Shown here one piece after another: positions 41,792-50,809 of a DNA stretch of 50,821 bases. A program made the translations under genes and the position numbers. The notes under the pieces were generated by a model. That model was not told the origin of the DNA, made no database searches, and saw nothing but the letters and a program-made list of their open reading frames with translations. The stretch comes from an uncultured Verrucomicrobiales bacterium (lineage in GTDB: Bacteria; Verrucomicrobiota; Verrucomicrobiia; Limisphaerales; UBA1100), in assembly GCA_913048135.1 (NCBI GenBank), contig CAJWVY010000003.1:1-50821 (forward strand), written 5' to 3'. The stretch's first letter is position 1; each line of letters opens with the position of its first letter.

Positions 41792-44700
41792 TGGGGCGAC
41801 TTGTTGAATGGTTTGCAAGGAATGGAGTTGCGGCAAATCTCGTGGCAGCCCTCATTCTGGTATCCGGTTTGATGACGATACCTCAAATAAAACGGGAGGT
41901 ATTCCCGGAATTTGATTCCGATTGGGTCATGGTGAAGATGCTTTACCCTGGCGCGGCCCCAGAAGAAACCGAAGAACAGATTTGTGCGCGTGTAGAACAG
42001 GCAGTGGAGGGACTGGCAGGGATAAAACAGGTTGTGTCATCCGCCGCTGAAAATGCCGGAGTAGTGTCCATTGAATTGCTGCCAGGCACAGATGCAGGGC
42101 GTTTTTTGGATCAAGTAAAGTCTCGCGTGGATGCGGTGGATACTTTCCCCAAGGATGCCGATAAGCCTGTGAGCACGGAGATTATCATCCGGAAACAGGT
42201 CATCAATGTGGCCGTGTTTGGGGCAGCCAATGAACTCGCATTGAAGCGCGCCGCTGAACGGGTTCGAGATGAGTTACTTGCACGGCCGGAAATTTCACAA
42301 GTACAACTGGCAAATGTGCGTCCATATGAGATAGCCGTGGATGTGCGCGAGGTAGACTTGCGTCAGTACGAGCTGAGCTTTGAAGAAGTGGCTCAGGCAA
42401 TACGTTCCAGTTCGCTAAACCTCCCTGGAGGCACTGTTCGCACGGGCAGGGGGGAAGTGTTGATCCGATCCAACACCCAAGCGTATTCCGCGCACGACTT
42501 TGAGCAACTTGTACTCAGAACGTCATCGCACGGGGCTATTTTAACTTTGGGGGACGTAGCGACAGTACGAGATTCTTTTGAGGAAGTCGAAAGTTCCTCT
42601 GAATTTGACGGGCAACCGGCGGCGCTCGTACGTGTTTTTCGAGTAGGAGATCAAAGCGCTCTGGAAATTGCTGAAGTCGTTAAAAATTATGTCACAACCA
42701 CACAACACACGATGCCGGTCGGAGTGAGCTTGGAAACATGGCAAGACGATGCGAGTTATCTGCGTGGACGATTGAATCTTCTTTATCGCAATGGTCAAGC
42801 TGGGTTGATTTTAGTATTTGCCATTTTGGCATTGTTTCTTCGGTTTCGTCTGGCCATTTGGGTTACCTTCGGGATTCCGATTTCATTTCTAGGCACTCTT
42901 TGGTTTATGCCCGCGATGGATGTTTCGATTAGTCTGATAAGCCTTTTCGCCTTCATTGTGGTCCTGGGTATTGTGGTGGATGATGCCATTGTTATGGGGG
43001 AGAACATTTACACACACCAGCAGCAGCACGGACCCGGCATCGCAAGTACGGTGGCTGGGGCGAAGGAGGTTGCTCGACCGGTGGTTTTTGGTGTGCTAAC
43101 AACAGTAGCGGCGTTCTACCCACTACTTCAGGTGGAGGGCAATACGGGGAAAATTCTGAGATTTATTCCGCTTATTGTAATTCCAACGCTCTTGTTTTCA
43201 TTGATTGAATGCCTGGTGATTTTGCCGGCGCACCTAAAGGGCTTGCCTAACGCCACAAAAAACAAAAGAGAATCTCGATGGGGCTGGACCCGTTTTCAGA
43301 AGGGTTTTGCTAAGGCCGCAGAATCGTTTGCGCAACGCATCTATAAACCGGTGTTGGAATTCTGTCTAAATTGGCGATACCTCACCGTATGCAGTGGGAT
43401 TGCCATCCTGCTGCTTACGCTCGCAGGTTATGCGGGAGGACATTTTCGGTTTACTTTCTTTCCGCCGGTCGAAGGTGATAATGTTGCCGCTTGGGTAACG
43501 TATCCGCGAGGGTCTCCTGTGGAGACAACCGAAGCTGCGGTGGTCCGACTGAATAACGCGGCTAAAACTCTTCAATCGGAATTCTCCAAAAGCAATGATG
43601 CTCGACAGGTGATCTTGCATTCTCTGGCTAGCGTTGGGCAGCAGCCTTTCCGGACAGAATCCGAGCAAGCCGGAGGAAATCTTGGATCGAACCACGAAGG
43701 CAGTCACAAAGGCGAGGTGCACCTAGAAGTAGCCCCATCGGAGGAGCGTACTATTTCCAGCCAACAAATAGCTGATAAATGGCGGGAATTAGCCGGTGAT
43801 TTTCCCGGGGCGGTGGAGGTAGGGTTTAGTGCAAATATCTTTTCAGCAGGCAAGCCGGTTAATATTCGTTTAACCGGACCAGATATGGACGCCCTTCAAG
43901 CTGCGGCTGCCCGGCTTAAATCGCAATTAGCAGATATTGATGGAGTGCGAGATATCAATGATAGTTTTCGGTTAGGCAAACAGGAGTTTCTTATTCGCCT
44001 GAGTCCTGAGGGCGAAGCATTAGGATTACGGCAAGCTCAATTGGCAACACAAGTCCGGCAGGCGTTTTACGGGGAAGAAGCGCAACGTCTTCAGCGTAAC
44101 AGGGATGATGTGAAGGTGATGGTTCGCTATCCGTTGAATGAAAGGAAGTCAGTTCGTGATCTTCAGGAAATGCGCATTCGTGTTCGGGAGGGCGACACAT
44201 TGCGAGAAATACCATTATCCACAGTGGCCATTATTGAAAATGGCCGTGGCTATTCAGAAATCCGGCGTGTGGATGGTCGCCGCGCAGTGAATATTACAGC
44301 CGATGTGGATATCGCCAAGGTAGAATCGAATAAGATTATCGAACGCCTTGAGGCCGAGGAATTACCCGCATTGCTCGCTGCCTTTCCTGGAGTGCAGTAT
44401 TCCCTGGAAGGCGATCAGGCTGAGCAGTCGCAAACTATGGAAAGTATGAAGAGAGCTTATCTAGTCGCAATGGTCATCATTTATGGCCTGCTGGCAATTC
44501 CGTTTCGTTCATATTTACAGCCATTCATTGTGATGGGCGCGATCCCGTTCGGTTTAATCGGCGCAGTGCTGGGGCATTTGATAATGGGAATAGACCTGAC
44601 TATTATGTCCCTTTTCGGCGTGGTGGCCCTTACAGGCGTGGTCGTGAATGACAGCTTGGTGATGGTAGATTTTGTGAACCGTAACCGGCCAAAATACTCA

Positions 44701-45009
44701 AACCTTATGGAGGCAGTTCGAGCCAGCGGCATACAACGCTTCCGCGCCATCTTGCTGACATCGCTCACTACATTTGCAGGCCTCGCACCTCTGGTGTTTT
44801 TTGAAAAGAGTGTGCAAGCCCAGTTTCTGGTGCCAATGGCCATCTCATTGAGCTTCGGTGTCATGTTCGCCACGGTAGTGACTTTGGTGTTGGTGCCGGC
44901 AGGATACATGATCCTGGAGGATATCAAGAGGGCGTGGTTCTGGCTTTATGGTAGTCGGCCTGACGACGGTGAAATAGCCAACCGCGCTATTCAGGTGAAT
45001 CATCTTTAG
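41791..45009 (+). CDS. RND-family efflux permease
   Basis: The 1072-residue inner-membrane pump has the RND layout: an N-terminal helix ('NLVAALILVSGLMTIPQIKREVFPEF') and large periplasmic loops at about 35-335 and in the second half. Twelve predicted membrane spans include the proton-relay pair Asp397-Asp398 in 'VVLGIVVDDAIVMGEN'. The C-terminal block reads 'VVNDSLVMVDFVNRN'. The text fits multidrug (HAE-like) pumps more than metal (HME) pumps, but the substrate is unknown. A perfect AGGAGG at 41781-41786 precedes ATG 41791, a clear exception in a window where such sites are rare. Confidence 0.94.
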   Translation: MGRLVEWFARNGVAANLVAALILVSGLMTIPQIKREVFPEFDSDWVMVKMLYPGAAPEETEEQICARVEQAVEGLAGIKQVVSSAAENAGVVSIELLPGTDAGRFLDQVKSRVDAVDTFPKDADKPVSTEIIIRKQVINVAVFGAANELALKRAAERVRDELLARPEISQVQLANVRPYEIAVDVREVDLRQYELSFEEVAQAIRSSSLNLPGGTVRTGRGEVLIRSNTQAYSAHDFEQLVLRTSSHGAILTLGDVATVRDSFEEVESSSEFDGQPAALVRVFRVGDQSALEIAEVVKNYVTTTQHTMPVGVSLETWQDDASYLRGRLNLLYRNGQAGLILVFAILALFLRFRLAIWVTFGIPISFLGTLWFMPAMDVSISLISLFAFIVVLGIVVDDAIVMGENIYTHQQQHGPGIASTVAGAKEVARPVVFGVLTTVAAFYPLLQVEGNTGKILRFIPLIVIPTLLFSLIECLVILPAHLKGLPNATKNKRESRWGWTRFQKGFAKAAESFAQRIYKPVLEFCLNWRYLTVCSGIAILLLTLAGYAGGHFRFTFFPPVEGDNVAAWVTYPRGSPVETTEAAVVRLNNAAKTLQSEFSKSNDARQVILHSLASVGQQPFRTESEQAGGNLGSNHEGSHKGEVHLEVAPSEERTISSQQIADKWRELAGDFPGAVEVGFSANIFSAGKPVNIRLTGPDMDALQAAAARLKSQLADIDGVRDINDSFRLGKQEFLIRLSPEGEALGLRQAQLATQVRQAFYGEEAQRLQRNRDDVKVMVRYPLNERKSVRDLQEMRIRVREGDTLREIPLSTVAIIENGRGYSEIRRVDGRRAVNITADVDIAKVESNKIIERLEAEELPALLAAFPGVQYSLEGDQAEQSQTMESMKRAYLVAMVIIYGLLAIPFRSYLQPFIVMGAIPFGLIGAVLGHLIMGIDLTIMSLFGVVALTGVVVNDSLVMVDFVNRNRPKYSNLMEAVRASGIQRFRAILLTSLTTFAGLAPLVFFEKSVQAQFLVPMAISLSFGVMFATVVTLVLVPAGYMILEDIKRAWFWLYGSRPDDGEIANRAIQVNHL

Positions 45010-45063
45010 CGGGTTTGTTCTTTCACCGAACGGGTAGGAAGGCTAGGTTTCGCGTTTTCCTAG

Positions 45064-46455
45064 ATGGCCAAAAAAGCTTCATTGCTGATTATCTTTCTGA
45101 CGGTGTTCATTGACCTCGTTGGGTTCGGTATTGTGTTGCCGATGCTCCCGCTTTACAGCAAGGAATTTGGCGCATCCGGAATGATCGCGGGCGGGATCGT
45201 CGCGGCATATTCACTGATGCAGTTCATTTTCTCGCCGATGTGGGGGCGCCTCAGTGATCGCATAGGTCGTCGGCCGGTTCTATTGGTGAGCACCGCGGGC
45301 GCGTGCCTATCTTATGTGGTCTTCGCGTACGCCTGTCTGGAGCAATCAGTTCTACTGCTTTTAATTTCCCGCCTAACCGCTGGCATTTGTGGCGCAAACC
45401 TATCAGTGGCAAGTGCTTACATTGCCGATATTTCACCCCCTGAAGATCGCTCGAAACGCATGGGGCTCATTGGCATGGCCTTTGGGTTTGGATTTATCTT
45501 GGGCCCTGTCCTGGGTGCCTTGAGCGCAGGCTGGTTTGGTGTTACCGGGCCAGGATGGGTGGCCGCTGGGATTTGCGGTTTTAACCTGATCCTTGCATTT
45601 TTCATCTTAGGTGAGAGCCGGAAGCCGGAGTCTGACCCAGCACCGCCTTCCCCGCGATTGGGTCAAATGATGGGAGTACTGAAACGCCCGCAACTTGGTA
45701 CATTGGTTTGCGTGTTCTTTTTGGCCACATTCTGCTTCACCTGTTTTGAGTCCACCTTTGCCGTGTTGTTTGCTGGCACGCACGATGACCCGGGGAAGTT
45801 TGCTTTCCGAGAACCGGCTATCTCGGAAACGAGTGAAGGAGTAAATTGGTCGGCAGCAAGTGGCGCTGAAGTTCAGGAAGGTGACGTGCTGGGGCGGCGC
45901 GAAGACGAATCCGCTGTCACGGCAGCAACCACTGGTCGGTTTGTTCTGAATGAAAATGAAGCGTCCATTAATACCACAAAGACCATGGCGTATTGGTTAA
46001 TGGCTTTCTGCGGTCTTATCGGAGCAATTGTACAAGGAGGCTGCATTGGGCCGCTGGTGAAAAAATTGGGCGAGAAAAAGTTGATTGTATTCGGGTTGGC
46101 AATGGTAGGCGTGAGCTTGGCGGTCCTGCCGTTTTGCAGCGGCCAACTGGGTTTATGGAGCATCATGTTGGGATTAAGTTTGTTTGCAATCAGTTCGAGC
46201 GTATATCGCGCCCCTACGTTTGGCTTAATTTCTCTAAACGCCTCCTCGGATGAACAGGGCGAAGTAATGGGTGTCACTCAAAGCGTGGGCAGCTTAGCCC
46301 GTATTATCGGACCGCTTTTCGCGTTGGGACTTATGGATGTGTGGAAAGAATTGCCTTACCTGATTTGTGCAGTTATCGCCGTGATAGGCTCTTTTGTGGC
46401 TGCCTCTAAGATTGAATCACCACAAGCAGAACCGGGCAAAGCAGCGGAGAAGTGA
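45064..46455 (+). CDS. MFS transporter, TetA-like, with inserted loop domain
   Basis: The 463 residues have the major-facilitator signature: 'VDLVGFGIVLPMLPLYSKEFGAS'-like helix 1 region and the loop 'MWGRLSDRIGRRPVLL' (59-74). It is followed by 'ISRLTAGICGANLSVASAYIADI' and 'GMAFGFGFILGPVLGA'. These are closest to drug/tetracycline-type exporters. Between helix 7 ('CFTCFESTFAVLFA', ending near 237) and helix 8 (starting near 308) lie about 70 residues instead of a short loop. This insertion (239-306) has a lipoyl/biotinyl-like cadence ('EVQEGDVLGRREDESAV') but no clear modified lysine. It lies 54 bases after the RND pump and may share its control. Confidence 0.85.
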   Translation: MAKKASLLIIFLTVFIDLVGFGIVLPMLPLYSKEFGASGMIAGGIVAAYSLMQFIFSPMWGRLSDRIGRRPVLLVSTAGACLSYVVFAYACLEQSVLLLLISRLTAGICGANLSVASAYIADISPPEDRSKRMGLIGMAFGFGFILGPVLGALSAGWFGVTGPGWVAAGICGFNLILAFFILGESRKPESDPAPPSPRLGQMMGVLKRPQLGTLVCVFFLATFCFTCFESTFAVLFAGTHDDPGKFAFREPAISETSEGVNWSAASGAEVQEGDVLGRREDESAVTAATTGRFVLNENEASINTTKTMAYWLMAFCGLIGAIVQGGCIGPLVKKLGEKKLIVFGLAMVGVSLAVLPFCSGQLGLWSIMLGLSLFAISSSVYRAPTFGLISLNASSDEQGEVMGVTQSVGSLARIIGPLFALGLMDVWKELPYLICAVIAVIGSFVAASKIESPQAEPGKAAEK

Positions 46456-47102
46456 TGATTCGTAATGTTATTTTCGATTGGTCGGGTACGTTAGTGGACG
46501 ATCTTGAGGCTGTTTGGAGGTCCACAAATTATACTCTAAAGAAATCGGGCGTCCCTGAAATGAGCCTCTCAGAATTTCGGGATGAATTCAGTTTGCCTTT
46601 TGATGAATTTTACGCCCGTGTCACACCCGGTGTTTCACTGGATCAATTGGAGGTTTGGTATAAGGAGAGCTTTGTGAAGGAGCAACGATCGGTCCAAGCT
46701 CTACCCCATTCAGAAGCGTTTTTTGAATTCTGCCGCAACGAGGGCATGCGAACATTTTTACTAAGCACGATCCATCCGGATCATTACCGGGTTCAATCGC
46801 AAAAGGTAAATTTTACATTCGATCGGGAATATGTGCGAGTGATGGACAAGCGGCTTAAGATTCGTGACATTTTAGAGGAAAATGATCTCTCGGCCGGTGA
46901 AACCGTTTTCATAGGCGACATGCAGCATGATGTGGAGACAGCAAAAGCAGGAGGGGTTTTTTCCTGTGCAGTTCTGACCGGTTACAATACACGCCGCCAG
47001 CTTGCTGCTGCCCAGCCGGATTGGATCGTTGAGGACTTATCCGTGTTGCATCAGCAATGGGAGACCCATGGAGCCAGCCTGAAAATATGTTATGATGAAT
47101 GA
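46455..47102 (+). CDS. HAD-superfamily hydrolase with DWSGT motif
   Basis: This 215-residue HAD hydrolase has motif 1 DWSGT (residues 8-12 from ATG 46455), motif 2 'FLLSTIHP' and motif 4 'VFIGDMQHDVETAKAGG', with a helical cap between. In most HAD phosphatases motif 1 is DxDx(T/V); here the second aspartate is Ser10, so the usual general acid is missing. Phosphonatases (DxAGT) show a comparable change, so an unusual substrate or mechanism is possible. The start ATG 46455 overlaps the MFS stop; a GTG at 46452 is an alternative. It overlaps folB by 11 bases. Confidence 0.78.
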   Translation: MIRNVIFDWSGTLVDDLEAVWRSTNYTLKKSGVPEMSLSEFRDEFSLPFDEFYARVTPGVSLDQLEVWYKESFVKEQRSVQALPHSEAFFEFCRNEGMRTFLLSTIHPDHYRVQSQKVNFTFDREYVRVMDKRLKIRDILEENDLSAGETVFIGDMQHDVETAKAGGVFSCAVLTGYNTRRQLAAAQPDWIVEDLSVLHQQWETHGASLKICYDE

Positions 47103-47448
47103 CCGAATTGTCATCCGTGAAATGGAAATCCAATGCCGCATTGGTGTGCCAGAAGAAGAACGCGCAGAGCCGCAATCGCTCCGTGTAACTATCGAAATGG
47201 ATGTCGACACGGCGCCTTCTGCGCAGGCTGACGACATTGGGCAAACGGTGGATTATTTTTTGGTGTATCAAAGAGTACACACCCTGAGTGGAGCGAGGCC
47301 CCGGAAATTGATTGAAACGTTGGCGGAAGAGATCTCGCAAATGGTACTAGGTGAATTCCAAGTGAAAACTGTGTTGGTCCGAATTGATAAATTTATCCTA
47401 CCCAACACCCGTGCTGTATCAGTGGAAATCCAACGTCATCAAATTTGA
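47092..47448 (+). CDS. folB: Dihydroneopterin aldolase FolB
   Basis: FolB cleaves dihydroneopterin to 6-hydroxymethyl-dihydropterin in folate synthesis. The 118 residues fit the family, with 'IQCRIGVPEEERAEPQSLRVTI', 'DDIGQTVDYFLVYQRV' and 'RKLIETLAEEISQMVL' as signatures; the last contains the conserved Glu near the active site. Two ATGs (47092 and 47095) are adjacent. It overlaps the HAD hydrolase, which could supply the dephosphorylation of dihydroneopterin triphosphate that many bacteria still lack a named enzyme for. That link is speculation from context. folK and folP are not here. Confidence 0.88.
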   Translation: MMNDRIVIREMEIQCRIGVPEEERAEPQSLRVTIEMDVDTAPSAQADDIGQTVDYFLVYQRVHTLSGARPRKLIETLAEEISQMVLGEFQVKTVLVRIDKFILPNTRAVSVEIQRHQI

Positions 47449-47472
47449 CCTTATTCACAAAAAGCCTACTAA

Positions 47473-47554
47473 GACTTGCGTGGAGCTCCTAGTATTCAAA
47501 TTTTTTGACTTGTTTTTAGTTGTTTTTACGTGGAAATGGACTTGTTTGGACTTG
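47473..47554 (+). repeat. Four copies of GACTTG between folB and the next gene
   Basis: The hexamer GACTTG occurs at 47473, 47507, 47539 and 47549, spaced 34, 32 and 10 bases. The last two lie in the longer direct repeat TGGACTTG. All are within the 143-base AT-rich gap before the fumarylacetoacetase-family gene. A weak promoter, TTGCCA (47552-47557) and GTTAAT (47574-47579), overlaps the last copy. Spacings near three helical turns could reflect a regulator site; chance is also possible. Confidence 0.35.
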
Positions 47555-47591
47555 CCAACAGTGGGTAATCATTGTTAATAAACTTGGCCTC

Positions 47592-48350
47592 ATGGCTGCC
47601 ATTGGACGCTTCCAAAAAGGCGACGACACCTTTTACGCCAAAGTTGTTGACGGCAAACTTTACAAGCTCAAGGGCGATGTCTTTGGGTCTCCCTCATATG
47701 CCAAGCGAGCAGTGACTCCCACACGCGGGATACGCACACTCACGCCGGTAGAGCCTTCTAAGATAATTGCTGTAGGCTTAAACTACGCGGATCACGCTCG
47801 TGAATCCAACCTCAAGCCGCCTACGCAACCGCTCTTTTGGCTGAAAGCGCCTACTTCGCTGCTGCCGGATGGCGGCAAGATTGATCTGCCGTTCCCAAGT
47901 CACCGTAATGATTTTGAAGCTGAACTGGCCATTGTGATTGGTCGTCGGATTCGTAATGTGTCCCCACAGGCTGCCAGCCGATACATTTTTGGCTACACAG
48001 CGGCGCAGGATATTAGCGATCGCGACATCCAACGCGGTGAAAGCCAATGGGCACGCGCCAAGAGCTTTGACAGTTTCACGCCTATTGGGCCGTATATCGA
48101 AACGAAAATTGATCCGCAGGAGCAAACCATTCAGCTCTTCCAGAATGGGCAACTCCGGCAAAACTCCCACACCAGTCAGATGATCTTCAGCTGCGCTCAG
48201 TTGGTGAGTTTTATTTCCACCAATATGACGCTGCTGCCCGGCGACATTATTCTCACCGGAACACCCAGTGGGGTGGGGCCAATTGAGAGTGGTGATCGCC
48301 TTGAAGTGCGCATTGGCGACATGCAACCTTTGTGCAATACGGTGAAGTAA
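47592..48350 (+). CDS. Fumarylacetoacetate hydrolase family protein
   Basis: The 252 residues carry the FAH fold with metal ligands Glu109 and Glu111 ('DFEAELAIVIG') and Asp140 ('YTAAQDISDRDIQRGE'), and 'VGLNYADHARE' and 'GDIILTGTPSGVG'. Members hydrolyse or isomerise acylpyruvates and related aromatic-degradation products. This short form resembles acylpyruvase or 2-hydroxyhepta-2,4-diene-1,7-dioate isomerase rather than true fumarylacetoacetase. No degradation pathway neighbours are present, so housekeeping oxaloacetate or acylpyruvate clean-up is equally likely. I choose ATG 47592, since the open frame to 47520 runs through the non-coding repeat region. Confidence 0.88.
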   Translation: MAAIGRFQKGDDTFYAKVVDGKLYKLKGDVFGSPSYAKRAVTPTRGIRTLTPVEPSKIIAVGLNYADHARESNLKPPTQPLFWLKAPTSLLPDGGKIDLPFPSHRNDFEAELAIVIGRRIRNVSPQAASRYIFGYTAAQDISDRDIQRGESQWARAKSFDSFTPIGPYIETKIDPQEQTIQLFQNGQLRQNSHTSQMIFSCAQLVSFISTNMTLLPGDIILTGTPSGVGPIESGDRLEVRIGDMQPLCNTVK

Positions 48351-48389
48351 TCTTTACCGCCGCCCCCTTCATCCGGTAAAGCTACGGCC

Positions 48390-50096
48390 ATGCGCTGGAG
48401 CGAGACGTTTATTCCCACGCTGAAAGAGGCCCCTGCCGAGGCGGAGATCCTTTCGCATCAACTCCTATTGCGAGCCGGACTGGTTCGCAAACTTGCCGGG
48501 GGCCTGTATACTTTTTTACCAGCCGGCGTGCGGGTGCTGCACAAGATCGAGGCAATCGTGCGTGAGGAAATGGAACGGGCAGGCGCACTTGAAGTTCTTA
48601 TGCCTGCGGTCCAACCACCGGAGATCTGGCAGGCCAGCGGACGTTACGAGCAGGCCGCGGATGTTCTTTTCAAGGTCGCTGACAGCAAGGGGCGCGAATG
48701 GCTACTGGGGCCCACGCACGAGGAGGTTGTCACTTCCATGGCTGCCGTAGAACTTAATTCTTACCGGCAATTGCCCATCAATTTTTATCAGGTGCAAACG
48801 AAGTTTCGTGATGAAATCCGCCCCCGCTTCGGCCTCATGCGGGCGCGCGAATTCATTATGAAGGATGCTTATAGCTTCGACGCCACTGACGAGGCGGCTC
48901 TGATTAGTTACCAGAAAATGTACGATGCCTATGTGCGCATTTTTGAGCGATGCGGGGTTCAGGCGTTTCCGGTGGAGGCGGATACCGGCGTCATGGGTGG
49001 AAATCATTCGCATGAATTCATGATTCCGGCGCAGACCGGTGAAAGTGAAGTGGCGTACACCGAGGACGGCAATTACAGTGCCAATGTGGAAAAGGCCGGC
49101 AGCCAAGGGCCGTTGGCCGCCACTCCCAACCAATGCACTGGTGCTGTGGAAGAATTTGCCACGCCGGATGTTAAGACGATTGAAGATCTCGCTGGCGAGC
49201 CCTACGAAGTCCCTGCTGAGGCGCAAATTAAAACGCTGGTTTTCATTGCCGAAGACAAGCCGGTGATCGCCTTGATGCGCGGTGATGACGAGGCGAATGA
49301 GGCAAAGCTGGCAGTGGCGTTTGGGACGGCAATCTTCCGGCCCGCTGAAGCAGAGGAAATTCATGCAGCACTGGGCGCGCATCCTGGCAGCCTGGGCGCA
49401 GTGGGAGTGAATGGAATTCCTGTTTACGCTGACAGCCAGCTCAAACAGGCCGCCGGCATGACTACCGGGGCGAATAAGGACGGCTTTCACATTCGGAATG
49501 TGAACGTGGCTCGCGACTTGTCGCAGGTTCAGTTTCTGGATTTACGCACAGTCCGGGAAGGCGAGCTGAGCGCTGAAGGTCAGCCGCTGAAAATTCGGCG
49601 GGCAATTGAAGTGGGGCACGTTTTTAAGCTCGGCACAAAATACAGTGAGGCGCTTGGGGCCAGTTTTCTGGACGAAGACGGTAAGGCGCAGGCGCCGGTA
49701 ATGGGCTGCTACGGGCTAGGCGTCACCCGCACCTTGCAGGCCATTATCGAATACAGCAACGATGACAATGGAATCGTGTGGCCCGCAGCCGTATCGCCCT
49801 GGCAGGTATGCATCACTGCTCTGGATGTGGAAGCCGATGGCGAAGTGATGCAGGTGGCCACGCAAATCCATGAAGAATTGAATACGGCTGGCATCGACAC
49901 AATTTTGGACGACCGCGAATTACGACCAGGCATTAAGTTCAAGGATTCCGAGCTAGTTGGCTTCCCTGTGCGTCTTGGTATTGGTGCCCGATCCCTTAAG
50001 GAAGGGAACGTGGAATTCACTCTACGTTCAGAAGGTGGGCGTGAAGCAGTGCCTGTTTCCGAAGCGGTGGCCCGCGTGAAGGCCGTTTTGGCCTAA
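48390..50096 (+). CDS. proS: Prolyl-tRNA synthetase, bacterial type with editing domain
   Basis: ProS charges tRNA-Pro. The 568 residues show class II motifs ('SHQLLLRAGLVRKLAGGLYTFLPAG', 'LLGPTHEEVVT' and 'RDEIRPRFGLMRAREFIMKDAYSF'). An INS editing domain is present at about 230-400 ('KTLVFIAEDKPVIALMRGDDEANEAKL'). The motif 3 region 'GCYGLGVTRTLQAIIE' and a C-terminal anticodon-binding domain ('ISPWQVCITALD'-like text and 'DDRELRPGIKFKDSELVGFP') complete it. This is the long bacterial form. Its stop shares one base with the tgt start (TAATG), so the two are likely coupled. Confidence 0.96.
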   Translation: MRWSETFIPTLKEAPAEAEILSHQLLLRAGLVRKLAGGLYTFLPAGVRVLHKIEAIVREEMERAGALEVLMPAVQPPEIWQASGRYEQAADVLFKVADSKGREWLLGPTHEEVVTSMAAVELNSYRQLPINFYQVQTKFRDEIRPRFGLMRAREFIMKDAYSFDATDEAALISYQKMYDAYVRIFERCGVQAFPVEADTGVMGGNHSHEFMIPAQTGESEVAYTEDGNYSANVEKAGSQGPLAATPNQCTGAVEEFATPDVKTIEDLAGEPYEVPAEAQIKTLVFIAEDKPVIALMRGDDEANEAKLAVAFGTAIFRPAEAEEIHAALGAHPGSLGAVGVNGIPVYADSQLKQAAGMTTGANKDGFHIRNVNVARDLSQVQFLDLRTVREGELSAEGQPLKIRRAIEVGHVFKLGTKYSEALGASFLDEDGKAQAPVMGCYGLGVTRTLQAIIEYSNDDNGIVWPAAVSPWQVCITALDVEADGEVMQVATQIHEELNTAGIDTILDDRELRPGIKFKDSELVGFPVRLGIGARSLKEGNVEFTLRSEGGREAVPVSEAVARVKAVLA

Positions 50097-50809
50097 TGTT
50101 TGAGCTTCTCCAAACCGATTCCGCTACCTCCGCCCGTCGCGGGCGCCTGCAAACGGCGCATGGCATCGTGGAAACGCCGATCTTCATGCCAGTGGGCACG
50201 CGTGCCACCGTGAAGACCTTGGATGGTGCCGATCTGAAGGCCCTGCAATCCCAGATCATTTTAGGCAATACCTATCACCTTAATCTCCGGCCCGGCATGG
50301 AAACTATTCGGGCTGCTGGTGGCTTGCACGCTTTCATGGGCTGGGATTTGCCTATCCTGACCGATAGCGGAGGCTTTCAGGTGTTTAGTTTGGCAAAGAT
50401 GGCAAAAATCCAGGAGGACGGCGTCGCCTTTCAATCACACATTGATGGTGCGCCGCTGTTTCTGGGCCCGCGCGAGGTCATGGCAATCCAAAGGGATCTG
50501 GCCAGTGATATTGCGATGGTCTTTGATGACTGCCCGCCGTATCCGGCTGATCGTGATCAGGTTCTAGGTGCGGTGGAACGCACAGCACGCTGGGCTCGAG
50601 AATGCCGCGATCAACCCAGAGCCGAAGGTCAGTTAGTTTTCGGGATCGTACAGGGCGGGTGTTATGAGGATTTACGTGAGCAAAGTGCGCGAGAAATTAC
50701 TGCTATTGATTTCGACGGTTACGCCATTGGCGGTCTTAGCGTCGGCGAGCCGGAGCCGGAGATGCTACTGCTGGCTGGGCCCTGGCTGCTGGCGCTGAGT
50801 CGGAGCTAG
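50096..50809 (+). CDS. tgt: Queuine tRNA-ribosyltransferase, 3'-truncated
   Basis: Tgt swaps guanine 34 for a queuine precursor in certain tRNAs. Residues 1-224 follow the family: 'FMPVGTRATVKTL', 'ILGNTYHLNLRPG', the first active-site Asp90 in 'PILTDSGGFQVFSLAK', 'DIAMVFDDCPP' and 'GIVQGGCYEDLR'. 'DGYAIGGLSVGEPEPEML' comes just before the end. A complete Tgt is about 370-380 residues, so the second nucleophile and the Zn-binding cysteines are missing. After residue 224 (about 50768) the text 'LLAGPWLLALSRS' no longer matches and a stop follows, in no frame of Tgt. The true gene probably continues beyond a misjoined contig end. Confidence 0.92.
   Translation: MFELLQTDSATSARRGRLQTAHGIVETPIFMPVGTRATVKTLDGADLKALQSQIILGNTYHLNLRPGMETIRAAGGLHAFMGWDLPILTDSGGFQVFSLAKMAKIQEDGVAFQSHIDGAPLFLGPREVMAIQRDLASDIAMVFDDCPPYPADRDQVLGAVERTARWARECRDQPRAEGQLVFGIVQGGCYEDLREQSAREITAIDFDGYAIGGLSVGEPEPEMLLLAGPWLLALSRS

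Noticed and set aside
48702..49490. 262-codon minus frame inside proS
   Set aside because: It is antisense to the editing domain of ProS and has composition typical of a shadow frame.
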